Assembly (NCBI GenBank): GCA_029379385.1
Contig: CM055613.1
Coordinates: forward strand, 23,533,652 to 23,597,651
Origin: Quillaja saponaria
Taxonomy: Eukaryota > Streptophyta > Magnoliopsida > Fabales > Quillajaceae
DNA: 64,000 nt
Direction of reading: 5' to 3'
Numbering within the stretch: position 1 is the first letter of the stretch; the number at the start of each line of letters is the position of its first letter. The notes beneath the pieces are model-generated. The model did not search any database, was not told the DNA's origin, and was given only the letters and a program-made list of their open reading frames with translations. Of this stretch, positions 22,122 through 35,532 are shown piece after piece. The position numbers and the translations under genes are program-made.

Positions 22122-23551
22122 ATGGCTTTTTCGTCTAGTCAATCCATTCCTCTACCAAATTTTTTTGGTGAAAACTTTGACTATTGGAGTATTAGAATAA
22201 AGACATATTTCATGTCTCAAGACTTGTAGAATATTGTCCGTGATAGGATTACTATTCCACAAGAAAAAATTATTCTCATAAATGATTAGTAGGAAAAATT
22301 GAATAAAGAGGAGCAAAAGGAAGCACATGCACTATATGTCATCAAATAGGCTTTGGTACATATTATTTTTTCAAGAATAATTGGAGCAACTACAGCTAAA
22401 GAAGCATAGGATATGTTACAAAGGAATTTCAAAGTACTGCTAAGGTACTTGCAATTAAAATACAATCTCTAAGGAGGGATTTTGAGAATCTTAAAATGAA
22501 AAATTTTGAGATCTTGAAGGATTTTTATTCAAGAGTTAAATAGATAATTAATCATATTAGGGCCTATGGGGATGATATTTCCAATAAAAAAGTAGTAGAA
22601 AAAATATTAATTACAGTTACTGAGAAATTTGATCCTATTATTTCTACAATAGAGGAAACAAAAGATTTATCTACTTTATCAATAACAGAATCAATGGGCT
22701 CTCTAAAAGCTTTTGAAAATAGGTTGAGTAGACATACTGAAGAATCATTAGAGAGTGCCTTTTAGTTTAAAACTAATATAAGGTCCTAAAAATCATTATC
22801 TAAATATAAAAGAGGAGGTTTAAGAAAAAAATAATAATAAAAAGGAGAAAAATATAACAATCAAGGTGAAAGGAAATTAAAATATGCTCCATGTAAAATT
22901 TGTGAAAGGACAAATCACTTAGAGAAAAATTGTTGGAACCGTGGGAAGCCGCAATGTCGACATTGTAAAAAGTTCGACAACATCGAAAAAGATTGTCGTT
23001 CTAAAGACAATCATCATGTAAGCTATTTTGAAGATCAAGTCGAAGTAAAGCAAGAAAATAGAGATGTAGAAAATACATTCTACATATGTCAAGCTGCAAT
23101 TGAGAAAAGTGATGTTACATGGCCCATTAATAGTGCCTATAGTAATCAGATGACACCAAACAAAGTGTCTTCTCAGAGCTTAACATATCATATCGATCGA
23201 TCGTTAAACTGGGTGACGACCATTGCATCGACATAAGTAGGAAAGGTACTGTTGCTGTCAAGACTACAAGAGGTACGATGTTCATTAAAGATGTCCTCTT
23301 AGTGTCCAGTTTAGCACAAAATCTACTAAGTGTTGGTTAGTTGGTGGAACATGGCCATATACTACACTTTGAAGGAGATACTTGCCTGATATATGATAAA
23401 ATTAATAAAAGATTGGCGATAGCCCGAGTGCATATGAGAAATAGAAATTTTCCATTCCAGTGGATGTATGCTGCAAATACAACGATGAAAGCTCAAATTT
23501 ATGATTCATGATTATGGCACAGGAGATTTGAAGATTCCAATTTTTTAGGGC
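22122..23551 (+). pseudogene. Copia gag and protease, 5' half of the split polyprotein
   Basis: The gag starts at ATG 22122 (MAFSSSQSIPLPNFFGENFD) and, after a frameshift near 22440, continues through the conserved LRRDFENLKMK region. Two zinc knuckles follow: CKICERTNHLEKNC (22892-22933), intact, and CRHCKKFDNIEKDC (22955-22996), in which the His is Asn. The protease region near 23115-23150 has lost its Asp-Ser-Gly motif. The frame reaches the pre-integrase region, where the nested element interrupts it at 23556. It is non-functional. The lineage resembles Tork/TNT-type copia elements. Confidence 0.8.
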
Positions 23552-23556
23552 TGAAG

Positions 23557-25499
23557 TGTCACAGCCTCAAGGTATGACTGGTTGGAGGAATGGATAACCA
23601 AACTCCCATAACCCAGAATTCTCATATACTGAACACAAATGACTCTTGAACAAATTACAGTTAAAACTAAGAAAAACTTTACTAAAGTAAAATAAAATCA
23701 TAAACTTGTTATCAAATATAAAATATTTATTGAAAATTTGGCAGAGGTTCCCCGTAAAATGGAACATGCCCTATAGTATATATATAAATAACCTGGTTAC
23801 AAGTCACTAGTAAACCACAATATTATAGTACACAGTGGAGCTCTGCTCCTAACTACACATCAAATCACCTTAGTTAATTCGATATACACAATAATGAATA
23901 ACGCTCTAAGTGACTGCAAGTGTTGTCCTTTGAGCTTCAAGTATGCGATTCCAAACTATACCTTACCGCGACAGTGTTGGTGGGTAGTAAATCCTGATGT
24001 GGCAAATATTATTTTCCTGATATAAAAAAAAAAAACATTAACAGAGAAAAGTGTGAGTCATAAGGACTCAGTGAACAAACAACGTGCCCTGAGGGTATAA
24101 GTATCAATTAACACATAATAACACATAGCATAAGTTAATACATAAGTACTTATAATCATCATAAAGTCACGATTCACATGTTCCATAACATATATAAATC
24201 AATTGAAATATTCGAAGTTCACAATTCTAAACAAAGCAATCAAAGCATACAAATGGCCAACCGAGTAACTTAGCCCTGCACAACAAGTATCTCTCTTCAC
24301 CGGGCATTTACGCCCTTGCACAATAAATTATTCTTCGTATAAAATCATCCCATCAGGGCTAGTACTTTATTCTTTTTAAAATATTTATCAGAATTAGAAT
24401 ATCTTAGACTATCAAATCAGAATATCTTCGATGCACCTGGATTTCACTTTTGAAAGTAAATATCATTTCTCAAAAAATTTCACTTTATTGGCCTTTACCA
24501 ACCACAAACAATATCAAATAACAAACATAATTTGAATACTCAAATTTATATAAATCATTTCACATAATTATCTGGAAACCAAAGTGCATGTAATTCTCTC
24601 ACAAAGCTTAAGGATGAGGCTCGTCAATCTATTTAGCCAGTGAAAGTGTCAGAATATCCTTGACACGATTCGGAACTTTCAACCATTCAAAGATGCAGCT
24701 AGTAGAGCAACCACAAAGGACTTATTGCCTCCTTTATCACCTCTCAATACTGAACTACAAAGGAACCTCAACGCCTCTTGGCTGTTGTAGGCCTTATGGA
24801 AGTTTACACAGCAGTTGGAGAAAAGAAAAGGAAGCTAGAGAGGCTGCCAAGCAAAGCAAAGATGGCCGCAAGGTAGAAACAGGGCATGACTAGATGAACT
24901 AGCTGCTGCCCATACCCAATTTCAGTCCACCTATTTGCTTCTATCATGTTTCAAGAACAAGAAAAAATACAGCTATAAAGAAAATGGAGATGAGTTGCTG
25001 CAAAGGGGAAGCTTCATGGTTTAGCAAGGGAATAAAATAGGGGAGGGAAGCAAAGAGCTCGGCCAAAATTACAGAGAAAACAAAGGTGGTGTGTGGAACA
25101 AATGAGTAATGGAAAGATAAAACAAAATAAACTTTAAAGTCAAAGTAAATGATTATTATGTTATTTTTTTTCTTGTAAATTAGTGGTATAGCTTTATTCT
25201 TATTTTATATAAATTTATATACATATATATTAGTGATGTAGATTCATCCTTAATTTATATTTATGAACACATATACCATAATTATTTCCTATCTTATTCT
25301 TTTCGTTGAACACCTAATTTAGTTGCCAATAAAATTCACACACTTAAATTTCAAGTCTTATATCAACCAATAATGTGGAACAAAAATCTAGTCCTTGCAT
25401 TCTATACTTATATATATATATATACTCACGCACAAATATTAATCACAAAAATTTTACATACTACATTCCAAAACGTACGTAAAATATTGGATTATAAGA
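23557..25499 (-). repeat. 3' LTR of the nested chromovirus
   Basis: On the plus strand it begins TGTCACAGCC and ends GGATTATAAGA, where the partner has GGATTATAACA. The element's purine-rich tract lies just right of it on the minus strand (AATGAGAGAGA). The LTR is 1,943 bp and non-coding; small frames inside it are not genes. Confidence 0.9.
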
Positions 25500-25573
25500 A
25501 TCTCTCTCATTCTTAAAAGAAATTTGTCCTGAATTTCAACTAAAAGGTCATAAGGATATATTATTTACCTAAA

Positions 25574-28500
25574 TCATTTGAATAAATATGGATACCGTTG
25601 TCTTATCGTATTCTCAAGTATCCAAGTGGTTTCCCGTTCTCCATGATGTTGCCATACAACTTTTATCGAATAAATAATCTTTGATTGAAGTTTACAGACT
25701 TATGTATCAATAATTGCCATTGGTTGTTCCACGTACATGAGATTTTTTATTTTCCTGAATTCATAGAACATGAGACACATCCAGAAAATACTTTTGAAGC
25801 ATCGATACATGAAACACCAGGTGTACTCTATCTAAATCCGAGGGCAAAGCCAATCTATGGGCGACTACTCCAATCTTATCTAGAATCTGGAAAGGTCCAA
25901 TAAACCTCAGACTCAGCTTACCTTTCTTGCCAAATCTCATGGTGCCTTTAAAAGGTAAAACTTTTAAGAACACGTGATTGCCTATTTCAAATTCCAATTG
26001 TCTCCGACGATTATTAGCATATGACTTTTATCTATTCTAAGCAATCTATAACTTGTCATGGATCACTTACACCTTTTCTACTGCATCTTATACCAATTCT
26101 AGTCCTAATAACTGATGTTCACCCATTTCAAACCATTTGATAGGAGATCGACACTTTCTCTCATAGAATGCTTTAAATAGTGCCATCTGGATATTACCGT
26201 GATAACTATTATTATAAGCAAATTTCATTAATGGAATATGTTAATCCTAACTACCTTCAAAGTCCATAACACAGGCTCGTAATATATTCTTTAAATTTTG
26301 TACAATCTTCTCGAATTGACCATCAGTTTGGGAATAGAAAGCTTAACTAAACAATAATTGAGTACTAAAAGCCTCTTGAAAAGACTTCTAGAAAGCCACA
26401 GTAAATTAAGCACCCTGGTTAGAAACAGTAGAAACTGGTACTCTATGCAATGAAACAATTTCATCCAGATAAAGCTTCCCATACTGATGTGCTGAATAAG
26501 TAATCTTTACCAGAAGGAAATGTGCAAACTTTGTCAACCAATTTACAATCACCCAAATAAAATCAAAACCCCTAAAAGTCTTTGGAAATCTTGATACAAA
26601 GTATATAGTAACTTTTTCCTACTTCCACTCTAGAATATCCAACCTTTATAACATTCTTGCAGGCCTCTGATGCTCAGCTTTCACCTATTGGCACACAAGG
26701 AACCTAGAAACAAAATCAGCTACATCTTTCTTCATACCATCCCACCAATAAAATTTATTCAAATCTTGATACATTTTAGAAGAACCAAGATGCATGACAT
26801 ATAAAGAATAGTGAGTTGCTTCAAGAATCTTTCTCCTAAACTCTGTATCAGATGGCACAACAATCCGGTCATGATACCTTAATACTCCTTCACTATCTAC
26901 CCAGAAATCATTAATATTACCCTAATTGCACTTAACTTTCTTTGCACTCGCATTCTAATCAACTGCATGTGCTGCTTTTATTGCTTCAACTAAAATGAAC
27001 TTTACTTGAATATGAGCTAGCAATATCTCCTAAGAAGACACCTCAAATCTAACTACATCAGCCATACGTCTTTGCAAATCTTTCACAACCTTACTGCGCA
27101 CAACTATCAAATATGATAAACTACCCATAGACTTTCTACTTAAAGCATCCTGCAATCACATTTGCTTTACCTTGGTGATAAGAAATCGAGCAATCATAAT
27201 CTTCTAGTAACTCAATACATTTACACTGCTTCAGATTCAACTCCTTATGGTCAAATATATATTTAAGACTTTTGTGACCTATGAAAATCTCAAAAGTCAC
27301 ACCATATAAGTAATGCCTCCATATCTTCAATACAAATATTACCGCCGCCATTTCAAGATCATGGGTAGGGTAGTTCATTTCATGCCTCTTCAAATACCTC
27401 TAAGCATGTGCAACCATTTTACCATCTTACATCAAAACACCATCCATGCATTACAAACCATTGTATATTTACCCATACTATAGGGAAGTGTAAGAACAGG
27501 GGTTGAGGTCAAACAATTATTTAACTATTGAAAGCTCTCCTCACGAGCCTTAGACCACACAAACTTAATTCCCTTTTGAAGCAACTGAGTCAAAGGAGTA
27601 GTAATACAAGAAAATTCTCCATAAACCTCCTATAATAATTGGCCAAACCAAGAAAACTTCATATTTTGAAAACATTTGTTGGTTAAGGCCAATTTTGAAC
27701 TGCTTTTACCTTTTTAGGATCCATCCAAATTTCTTCCTTGGAAATCACATGTCTAAGAAAAGCCACCTGATTCAACCAAAATTCACACTTAGAAAATTTG
27801 GCATAAAACTTATTCTCCTTAAGTGTCTGCAATAAAATACGAAGATGCTGCTCATGCTCCTACTCACTCTGAGAATATACCAGAATATTACTAATGAAAA
27901 CTAATGGTAAACTGGTCCAAGAAAGGCTTAAACACCAAAATCATCTACTTCATGAATGCTGCAGGAGAATTAGTAAGCCCAAAAGACAACCAAAAATTCG
28001 TAATGTCCATATTGAGTACAAAAAGCAGTCTTCGAAATGTCTTCCTTCTTAATTCGGAGCTGACGATACCCTGAACGAAGGTCAATCTTGGAAAAGTACT
28101 AAGCTCTCTCCAACTGATCAAATAAATCATCAATCCTAGGGAGAGGATACTTGTTGTTAACTGTGACTTTATTCAACTGCCGGTAGTCAGTGCACAGCCT
28201 AAACGAGTTATCCTTTTTTTTAACAAACAAAACAAGAACACCACAAGGAGATGAATTGGGACTGATGAATCCCTTATTTACTAAATCTTGTAACTGCACC
28301 TTTAGGTTCCTCAATTTAATAGGAGCCCGTTCGATAGGGGGAATAGAAATTAGTTGAGTACCAGATAATATCTCAATACTAAACTCTATCTTCTGATCAG
28401 GAGGAAGTCTAAAAAGCTTTTCAAGAAATACATTAGAGTACTCCTTCACCACCATAATATGCTCTAAATGAGGACACTCCAACTGAGTATCCCTGACAAA

Positions 28501-30311
28501 AGTTAAATAAGCTTGATGCTTCTTCCTGATAAGCCATATAGCCTGAATGACTGAAATCAGAGAACTTCATTTTGATCCCCTTGAAAAGTAAAAGTCGACT
28601 TCTCAAGAATACTGAATTTAACACTTTTGTCACGATAATCAACCATAGCATAATAGTTTGGCAACCAATCCATGCTTAAAATCACATCATATTCCATCAT
28701 ATCTAGTATAATTAAGTTTATCAAACAGGTATCATTACCCATAAGAACCTCATAAGAAGGAATATACCTATTGGCTAAAATAATTTCCCCCAATGGAGAT
28801 GAAACAGCTAAAGGAACCCTAAGAGGCACATATACCTTCTTCATATAAGAAGCAAAATACAGAGATATGAAAGAATGAGTAGCTCCTAGGATCAAACAAT
28901 ACTTTGGCACCAACTGAGCAAACAGATAAAATACCTGATACCACAGTGTTAGAAGCCTACGATTATGAGTTGTCAAAGTATATACCTCGGGCTTGACCTC
29001 TGCTCGCTAATGACAAACTTCTAGAATAACCACCACGACCTCCCTGAGATCTTATAGGTGTCGCAGATAATAGAGGTCTACCCTGCACTGATGAAGATGT
29101 TCCAGCTGGAGTAGACTTGCCTTCTCAATAACAGACAGTCTTTACCAAATGATTCATCAACCCATATTTAAAACACGCACCTATCCCCAGTTTGCATTGC
29201 CCTATATGTTGATTACCATAAGTAGGACATAAAGGAAACTCAAATAATCGGGGTCTACTAGATGACACCCTTCGCGACTTGGCTTCCGGAACTCTGTCTC
29301 ATCTGACCTTTACTTGACTGAAAACCTCCTTTAAATGAACACTATCCAGAGGTAAATACACCCCAGGTCTATGAGAACTACCAATTCTAGAAGTTGAAGG
29401 GCACTTCTGTCTTGTCTTCTTATGATTTTCATGCTCTGATGTCTCTCTACAACCCGAGTCTCTAATCGGTATTTAGCATTAATGGCCTGAGTATAGGTAG
29501 TAGTGTATGTCAAGAACATTGATCTAAATAAATAATCTTTCAAGCCATTAATAAATGTCTTCACTCACATCTACTCCATAGCTACCAAATGCGGGGCAAA
29601 ACGGGACATTTTAGTAAATCGAGTCTCATTCTCCGTCACTGAAATACCCTTTGTCTGGACTAATCACTTAAAATCCCAAGCATGCTTATCGCTTATAGTC
29701 TCAGGTAAGAAGTGGTTAGTAAAAGCCATGCTAAACTCTGACCACATTAGCGATGTAGGCTCTGTCCTTCGCAATGTAAACATCTTGTACCACTCATAAG
29801 CTACATCACATAACTGATAACTGAACAACTCCACAGCACGAATGGGATCACATCCCAAAGCTATGTATAGTCTATCAAACTCCTCCAAAAAAGTACAAGG
29901 ATCCCGTGCCGGGTACACACTTGAAAATCTTGGTGGTTGCATTTTCCAAAAATCATGTAACGCTATAAATGCTCCTCATTCCTACTGAATTGTAACTTGA
30001 GGAATTGCCTCTTGCTGAGGCTGAATAGGAGGAGCTACTAGAGGCTACAGCTGGCATGGTGCTATTGGGCCAAAAACCCAACTATAGTCACCTAATATTC
30101 TCTGAACACGGCCTAGTCCCTACACTAGCTGCTCTAGATTAGGACCAGGGGCTATTGCTTGAACTGGTTCAGCAGCTCTACCTCTACCTCTACCACGTCT
30201 CCATCATCCTTAACCTCTGACCACTAGTAGCTGGGGACTGGTTGATCCCTGGTTGGATTTAGCATCCTGCTGCTTCCCTCTACATGTAACACGACCTCTA
30301 CGTCATATCAT
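25574..30311 (-). pseudogene. Chromovirus gag-pol with C-terminal chromodomain
   Basis: The frame starts near 30311. Gag covers about 30000-29250 (for example PPRFSSVYPARDPCTFLEEF). At about 28880 a one-base insertion splits the protease active site before GATHSF. Reverse transcriptase covers 28480-27700 ([20 protein letters not shown]), but the catalytic Asp pair is replaced, reading FISNILVYS near 27885. RNase H covers about 27600-27130 and integrase 26900-26150. After the linker FEIGNHVFLKVLPFKGTMRF (25940-25995) a chromodomain remnant ends WQHHGERETTW near 25620. The stop is at 25574-25576. Chromodomains are thought to steer integration to heterochromatin. Nonsense codons cluster at Gln and Trp positions. 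Confidence 0.88.
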
Positions 30312-30508
30312 ATCTAAACAAATATACATGAGTTCAATATGCATTTATAAGGCAAAGTGAAGGACAATACATTAAATAAATCACAACTTGAAGTTTTAAG
30401 ATGAATTAGAACATATCACTAAGTCCATATATGTCTTAGGTAACATACGTAAACAAAGCAACAATATCTCGTAGTCACAGACCTTTAAACCATGCTCTGA
30501 TACCAATT

Positions 30509-32491
30509 TGTCACACCCTCAAATAAAGGTATGATTGGTTGGATAAATAAATAAACATACCCCCATAACCCTGAATTCTCACTTACCAACAAATGACTCT
30601 TGAAAAAATTATAGTTTAAACTACGAAAAACTTTACTGAATTAAAATAAAATCAAAAACTTGTTATCAAACATAAAAAATATACTTGAAAATTTGGCAGA
30701 GATTTCCTATAAAATAGAACATATCCTGTAGTATATATATAAATAACTTGGTTACAAGTCACCAGTGAACCATAGTATCACAGTAAACAATACATAGTAC
30801 GCAATACACAAGCACACAATGGAGCTTTACTCCTAATAACACATCAAATCACCACAGTTAATTCAATATACATAATAAAGCATGGCTTAAGTGACTGCAA
30901 GTGTTATCCTTTGATTTAAGTATGCGATTCCGAGATATATCTTGTCGTAGCAGTGTCGGTAGATAACAAATCCTGACGCTACGAACATTGTTTTCCTGAT
31001 ACTAAAAAAAAATAATAGCAGAGGAAAGTATGAGTCACAAGGACTCAGTGATAAATATTGTACCTTGATGGTACCGACATTAATCAACACATAATAACAC
31101 ATATCATTAGTTAATCTTATGTCACCAAATTCATATCTTAATTCATTAGTACACGTACATACTTTTAATCATCAGAATGTCACGATTCACATATTCCACA
31201 ACATATATAAATCAATTGAAATATTTAGAGTTTACAATTCTAAACAAAGCATACAAAGGGCTAACCGAGTAACTTAGCCTCACACAACAAGTATTTCCCT
31301 TACTGGGCATTTACGCGCCCGCACAATAAATTATTCTCCGTACATAATCCATCCCACTTTGAGCTCTTTATTCATTTTAAAACATTTATCAGAATCAAAA
31401 TATCTCATAATATTAAATTAGAATTTCCTAGATACCCCTAGATTTCAATTTCGAAAGCAAAAATCATTCGGAGAAATTTCACTTTATTGGCCCTTATCAT
31501 CCATAAACAATATTAAATAACAAACACAATTCGAATACTCAAATTCACATAAATCATTTCACATAATTATTTGGCAACCAAAGTGCATGTAATTCACTCA
31601 CAAAGCTCAAGGATGGGGTTCGATCAATCCATCTAGCCTGCGAAGGTGTCAGAATATCCTCAACACAATCTGGAACTTTCAACCATTCAAAGATATTGCT
31701 AGTAGAGTAACCAATGAAGGACTTGTTGCCTCCTTTATCACCTCTCATGGCTTAACTACAAAAGAAACCTCAACGCCTCTTGGCTTGCTACAGGCCTTAT
31801 GGAAGTTTACACGGTAATTTAAGAAAAGAAAAGGAAGCTAGAGAGGCTGCCAAGGAGAGCAAAGATGGCCGGAATGTAGAAACATGGCATGACTAGATGA
31901 ACTAGCTACTGCCCCTACCCAATTTCAGTCCAGCTATTTTGCTTTTATCACGTTTCAAGAATAAGAATAAATACAACTATAAAGAAGATAGAGATGAGTT
32001 GCTACAAAACGGAAGCGTCACGGTTCAACAAAGGAATAAAACAGGTAAGGGAAGCAAAGAGCTCAGGCCAGAATTACAGAGAAGAGAAAAGGCAGTGTGT
32101 AGAACAAATGAGAAATGAAAAGATACAAAAAAAGAAAAAAAACTTTAAAGTCAAAGTAAATGATTATTATGTTTTTTTTTCTTTTAAATTAGTGGTGTAG
32201 CTTTTATTCTTATTATATGTAAATATATATACATATATATTAGTGATTTAGAGTCATCCTTAATTTATATTTATGTACACATATACGATAATTGTTTTCT
32301 TTCTTATTCTTTTAATTCAACACCTAATTTATTTGCCAATAAAATTCACACACTTAAATTTCAAGTCTTATATCAACCAATTGAAAAAAAAAATCTTGTC
32401 CTTGCATTCCATACTTATGCACACAAATATTAATCATAAAAATTTTACGTACTACATTCCAATGGGTATGTAAAAATATCGGATTATAACA
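30509..32491 (-). repeat. 5' LTR of the nested chromovirus, with primer site
   Basis: On the plus strand it begins TGTCACACCC and ends GGATTATAACA. Immediately left, GCTCTGATACCA (30495-30506) is the reverse complement of the initiator-Met primer-binding site, which fixes the element's minus orientation. Length is 1,983 bp. Confidence 0.92.
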
Positions 32492-32496
32492 TGAAG

Positions 32497-35001
32497 ACTC
32501 TTTATCGAAAGAACATGATGTGAGATTTCCCAAGAATAAATGAGTTGAAGGAGTTTCTAAAGGTTGCATGCTCGGGAAATGAAAAAGGTAATCATTTCCT
32601 TCCAAAAGCACATGGAGGACTAGGAAACCATTGGGGCTCGTGCATACGGATGTTTGTTATCTTATGGGAACTCTTATCGACCTATCAAAACATGTACTTT
32701 ATTACCTTCATTGATGACTATTCTAGAATGACAAGGGTCTACTTTATGCAAGACAGATCCGAAGTATTCAAAATATTTAGAAAATTCAAGAATCTTGTGG
32801 AGAAACAAAGTGGTCATAAAATTAAGATGCTAAGGAGTGATAGAGGTTCCAAATATACCTCTAATGTATTCAACAAGTTTTGTGAAGATGAAGGAGCTGA
32901 GCATCAGTCGACAGTTGGGTATGCACTTGAGCAAAACCGAGTTTCCGAAAAGAAAAAATAGAACTGTAATGAAGATAGTAAGATCAATGCTAGTTGATAA
33001 AGGCCTTCCAAAGAAGTTTTAAACTGAAGCAATATATACCGCAGTCTATCTACTAAACAATTGTCTAACAAAAGCAATGGAAAATAAAGCACTAATTGAA
33101 GCTTGGAGTGGAGCCTTCACAATGCCTTTAGCTGCATATGCTACATTCATATTCCTTATCAAAAAAGAAGCAAGCTTCATGACAAAAGTAATATTCTTGG
33201 GCTATGACACTCAATCAAAAGGCTTATAGAATCTACAATTTAAAAACAAAGAAGTTGGTAATTATACAGAAGATGTTGAGTTCGACAAGAATACTTCATG
33301 GAACTTGAATGACGAAAAAGTTGAGAGAAAAATATCTCATAAACTATTAAGCAACCACCAACTCAAATACAAGAAATTGTGGATGATGATAAAGTAATTA
33401 CAACTTCTCCAGAGTCACCAAGATCTCATTCTGAAGAAAGTTCTAGCTTCAGAAAAATCTATGAGGAGAATGAGACCGGTTAATGAAATATATGAAACAT
33501 GCAACTATACTGTCTTGGAGCCTGAAAGTTTCGAAGAAGCATCAAAGAAAGAAGAACGGATGCAAGCAATGAATGAAGAACTAAAAATGATCGAGAAAAA
33601 TGAAACTTGGTAGCTTATTGATCGATCGAAAAAAAAATAGATCATTGCAGTTAAGTGGGTCTACAAAACAAAACTTAATCTTGATGGTTCAATTCAAAAA
33701 CACAAGGCAAGATCGGTTGGTAAAGGTTACTCCAAACTTTCGAATGGATACTATTCGAGCTTTAATTGAACTAGATCTGAAGAACGGATGGAGAATACAC
33801 TAACTAGATGTCAAATCCACGTTCCTAAATGGAGTACTAGAAGAAAAGATATATGTAGAGCAACCGTAAGGGTTCATGGTAAAACGAGAAGAAGACAAAG
33901 TCTACATAATAAAGAAAGCTCTATATGGGCTAAAGCAAATACCACAAGCCTAGTATAGTCGCATCGACGAATACATCATTGAGCGTGGTTTTAGGAGGAG
34001 TAAGAGTGAACTAACTCTATACAATAAGACCGAAGGTAACTCTGACACTTTCATAATTTCTCTATATGTGGATGATCTTATCTATACAGGGAACAATAAG
34101 AAGATAATTCAAGAATTCAAGAATTCAAGGAGGATATGATGAGACCTTTTGAGGTGATTGACTTAGGGTCTACTACACTATTTTCTTGATATCAAAATAA
34201 GCCAAGAAAAAAAAAGGAATATTCATATTGCAAAAGAAGTTCAACATGAATGGTTGCAAGCCCGTGTCTACTCCTCTAATCGTTAATGAAAAACTAAGAA
34301 AGGATGATAGAGCTGACAAAGCGAATGCCTCTAGCTACAAAAGCCTTATAGGAAGCTTACTTTGTCTCATTGCTACAAGGCCTAATATAATGTTCGCTAT
34401 AAGCCTACTATCAAGATTCATGCAAAGCCTTAGTCATATTTAGTGTAAAGTTGCACTAAGATTCTAGAGTACCTACAAGGTACTAAAGGTTATGGAATTT
34501 GGTACAAGCATACTGACTACTCAAAACTATTTGGATATACTGATAATGATTAGGCTGGATCAGTGGATGATTTGAAGCAGTACCTCAGGCTATGCTTTCA
34601 CACTGGGGTCTAGATTCTTCTCTTAGTCATCAAAGAAGCAAAACTCTGTGGCATAATCATTAGTGGAAGCAGAGTACCTAATAGCTGTAAGATCAACTAA
34701 TCAAGCTATATGGCTTCAAAGAATATTAGATGATATAGGTAAGCAACAAAATAATTCAACTAAGATCTTTTGTGACAACAAGTTAACTATTGTGATGACA
34801 AAATATCTCGTGTTTCATAGTAAGACAAAACACATAGTAATCAAGCATTACTCAATACGGGACGCTACGACAAACAAAGAGATTAAGCTCAAGTATTGTA
34901 ATAAAGAGGAGCAAGTAGCATATATATTAACTAAAGCACTTCCAAGAGCAAAATTTGTGTGGCTACGAGAGATGCTTGGAGTATCAGAGAAAGTGCATTA
35001 G
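32497..35001 (+). pseudogene. Copia integrase, reverse transcriptase and RNase H, 3' half of the split polyprotein
   Basis: The pre-integrase region resumes after the nested element. Integrase covers about 32590-33250 (ITFIDDYSRMTRVYF and MLRSDRGSKYTS, retaining Asp residues). Reverse transcriptase begins near 33480 and keeps the catalytic motif Tyr-Val-Asp-Asp at 34065-34076, although the surrounding frame is shifted several times. RNase H and the C-terminus are open in 34663-35001 (MEAEYLIAVRSTNQAIWL), ending at a TAG that overlaps the polypurine tract. It cannot encode a working polyprotein. Confidence 0.85.
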
Positions 35002-35007
35002 GAGGAG

Positions 35008-35527
35008 TGTAAGGTAATGCACTTTCTAATGAAAATGGCTAGAATTATCTAGCTATAAGTCGGCCAACATGTTAATTAGTGATCTCTAGACAATTGTATA
35101 ATATAAACAATTGCTATGTTACTAATTAACTAGGCGTGAGTCCTAATCTAGAAGTCATATGGCGGTGAAGTCATGTAATTATGGTGAAGACCATATAATT
35201 ATGTAAGAAACATATATCGCGACAAGATGTTAAGTCGGTGGTTGTGTCTAGAATTCTATAGAAAGGTGGAAGTCAGCTAAGCATGCTTATAAATAAGCAT
35301 GTAAGGTCATTTGTGAAGTCAAGCTAGCAAAGTGAAAAACCCATAAGCACTTTGTATATCCTTCTAACTATCAATAAAACTATTTTTTCTCCAAGTCTTT
35401 TAAGTCCTAATATTTTCTCTTGTATACTAAAATTCTACCTCCCAAATACCAAACCTCCAACACAACAATTCCAACCAAATCCCAAATTAACTATCCAATT
35501 AATCCAACCTCTTTCACAAAACTAATA
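35008..35527 (+). repeat. 3' LTR of the first copia element
   Basis: It begins TGTAAGGTAATGC directly after GGAGGAG and ends AACTAATA, where the 5' LTR has AACTAACA. Length is 520 bp. The terminal CA has become TA, another C-to-T change. Confidence 0.88.
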
Positions 35528-35532
35528 ATGCT

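Larger units (their letters stand above)
23552..32496 (-). mobile_element. Nested Tekay/Del-like chromovirus with 5-bp target duplication
   Basis: The complete element spans 23557-32491 (8,935 bp) on the minus strand and is flanked by TGAAG on both sides (23552-23556 and 32492-32496). Both ~1.95-kb LTRs, a primer-binding site, gag, pol in the gypsy order (protease, reverse transcriptase, RNase H, integrase) and a C-terminal chromodomain are recognisable. It sits in the pre-integrase region of the older copia element. The LTR pair differs by roughly 15% by eye, so it is not a recent insertion. Confidence 0.92.
21553..35527 (+). mobile_element. Ty1/copia element split by a nested chromovirus
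   Basis: The two outer LTRs match in sequence and orientation. The 5' LTR is followed by a primer-binding site and the 3' LTR is preceded by a polypurine tract (GGAGGAG, 35001-35007). Without the insertion at 23557-32491 the element would be about 5 kb. Flanks GTTCT (21548-21552) and ATGCT (35528-35532) agree at three of five bases, so any target duplication has decayed. The LTRs differ at many positions, with several small indels, indicating an old insertion. Confidence 0.9.

Noticed and set aside
25685..25903. 72-codon plus-strand frame across the chromodomain end
   Set aside because: Shadow of the minus-strand chromovirus polyprotein, which gives clear family motifs in the same interval.
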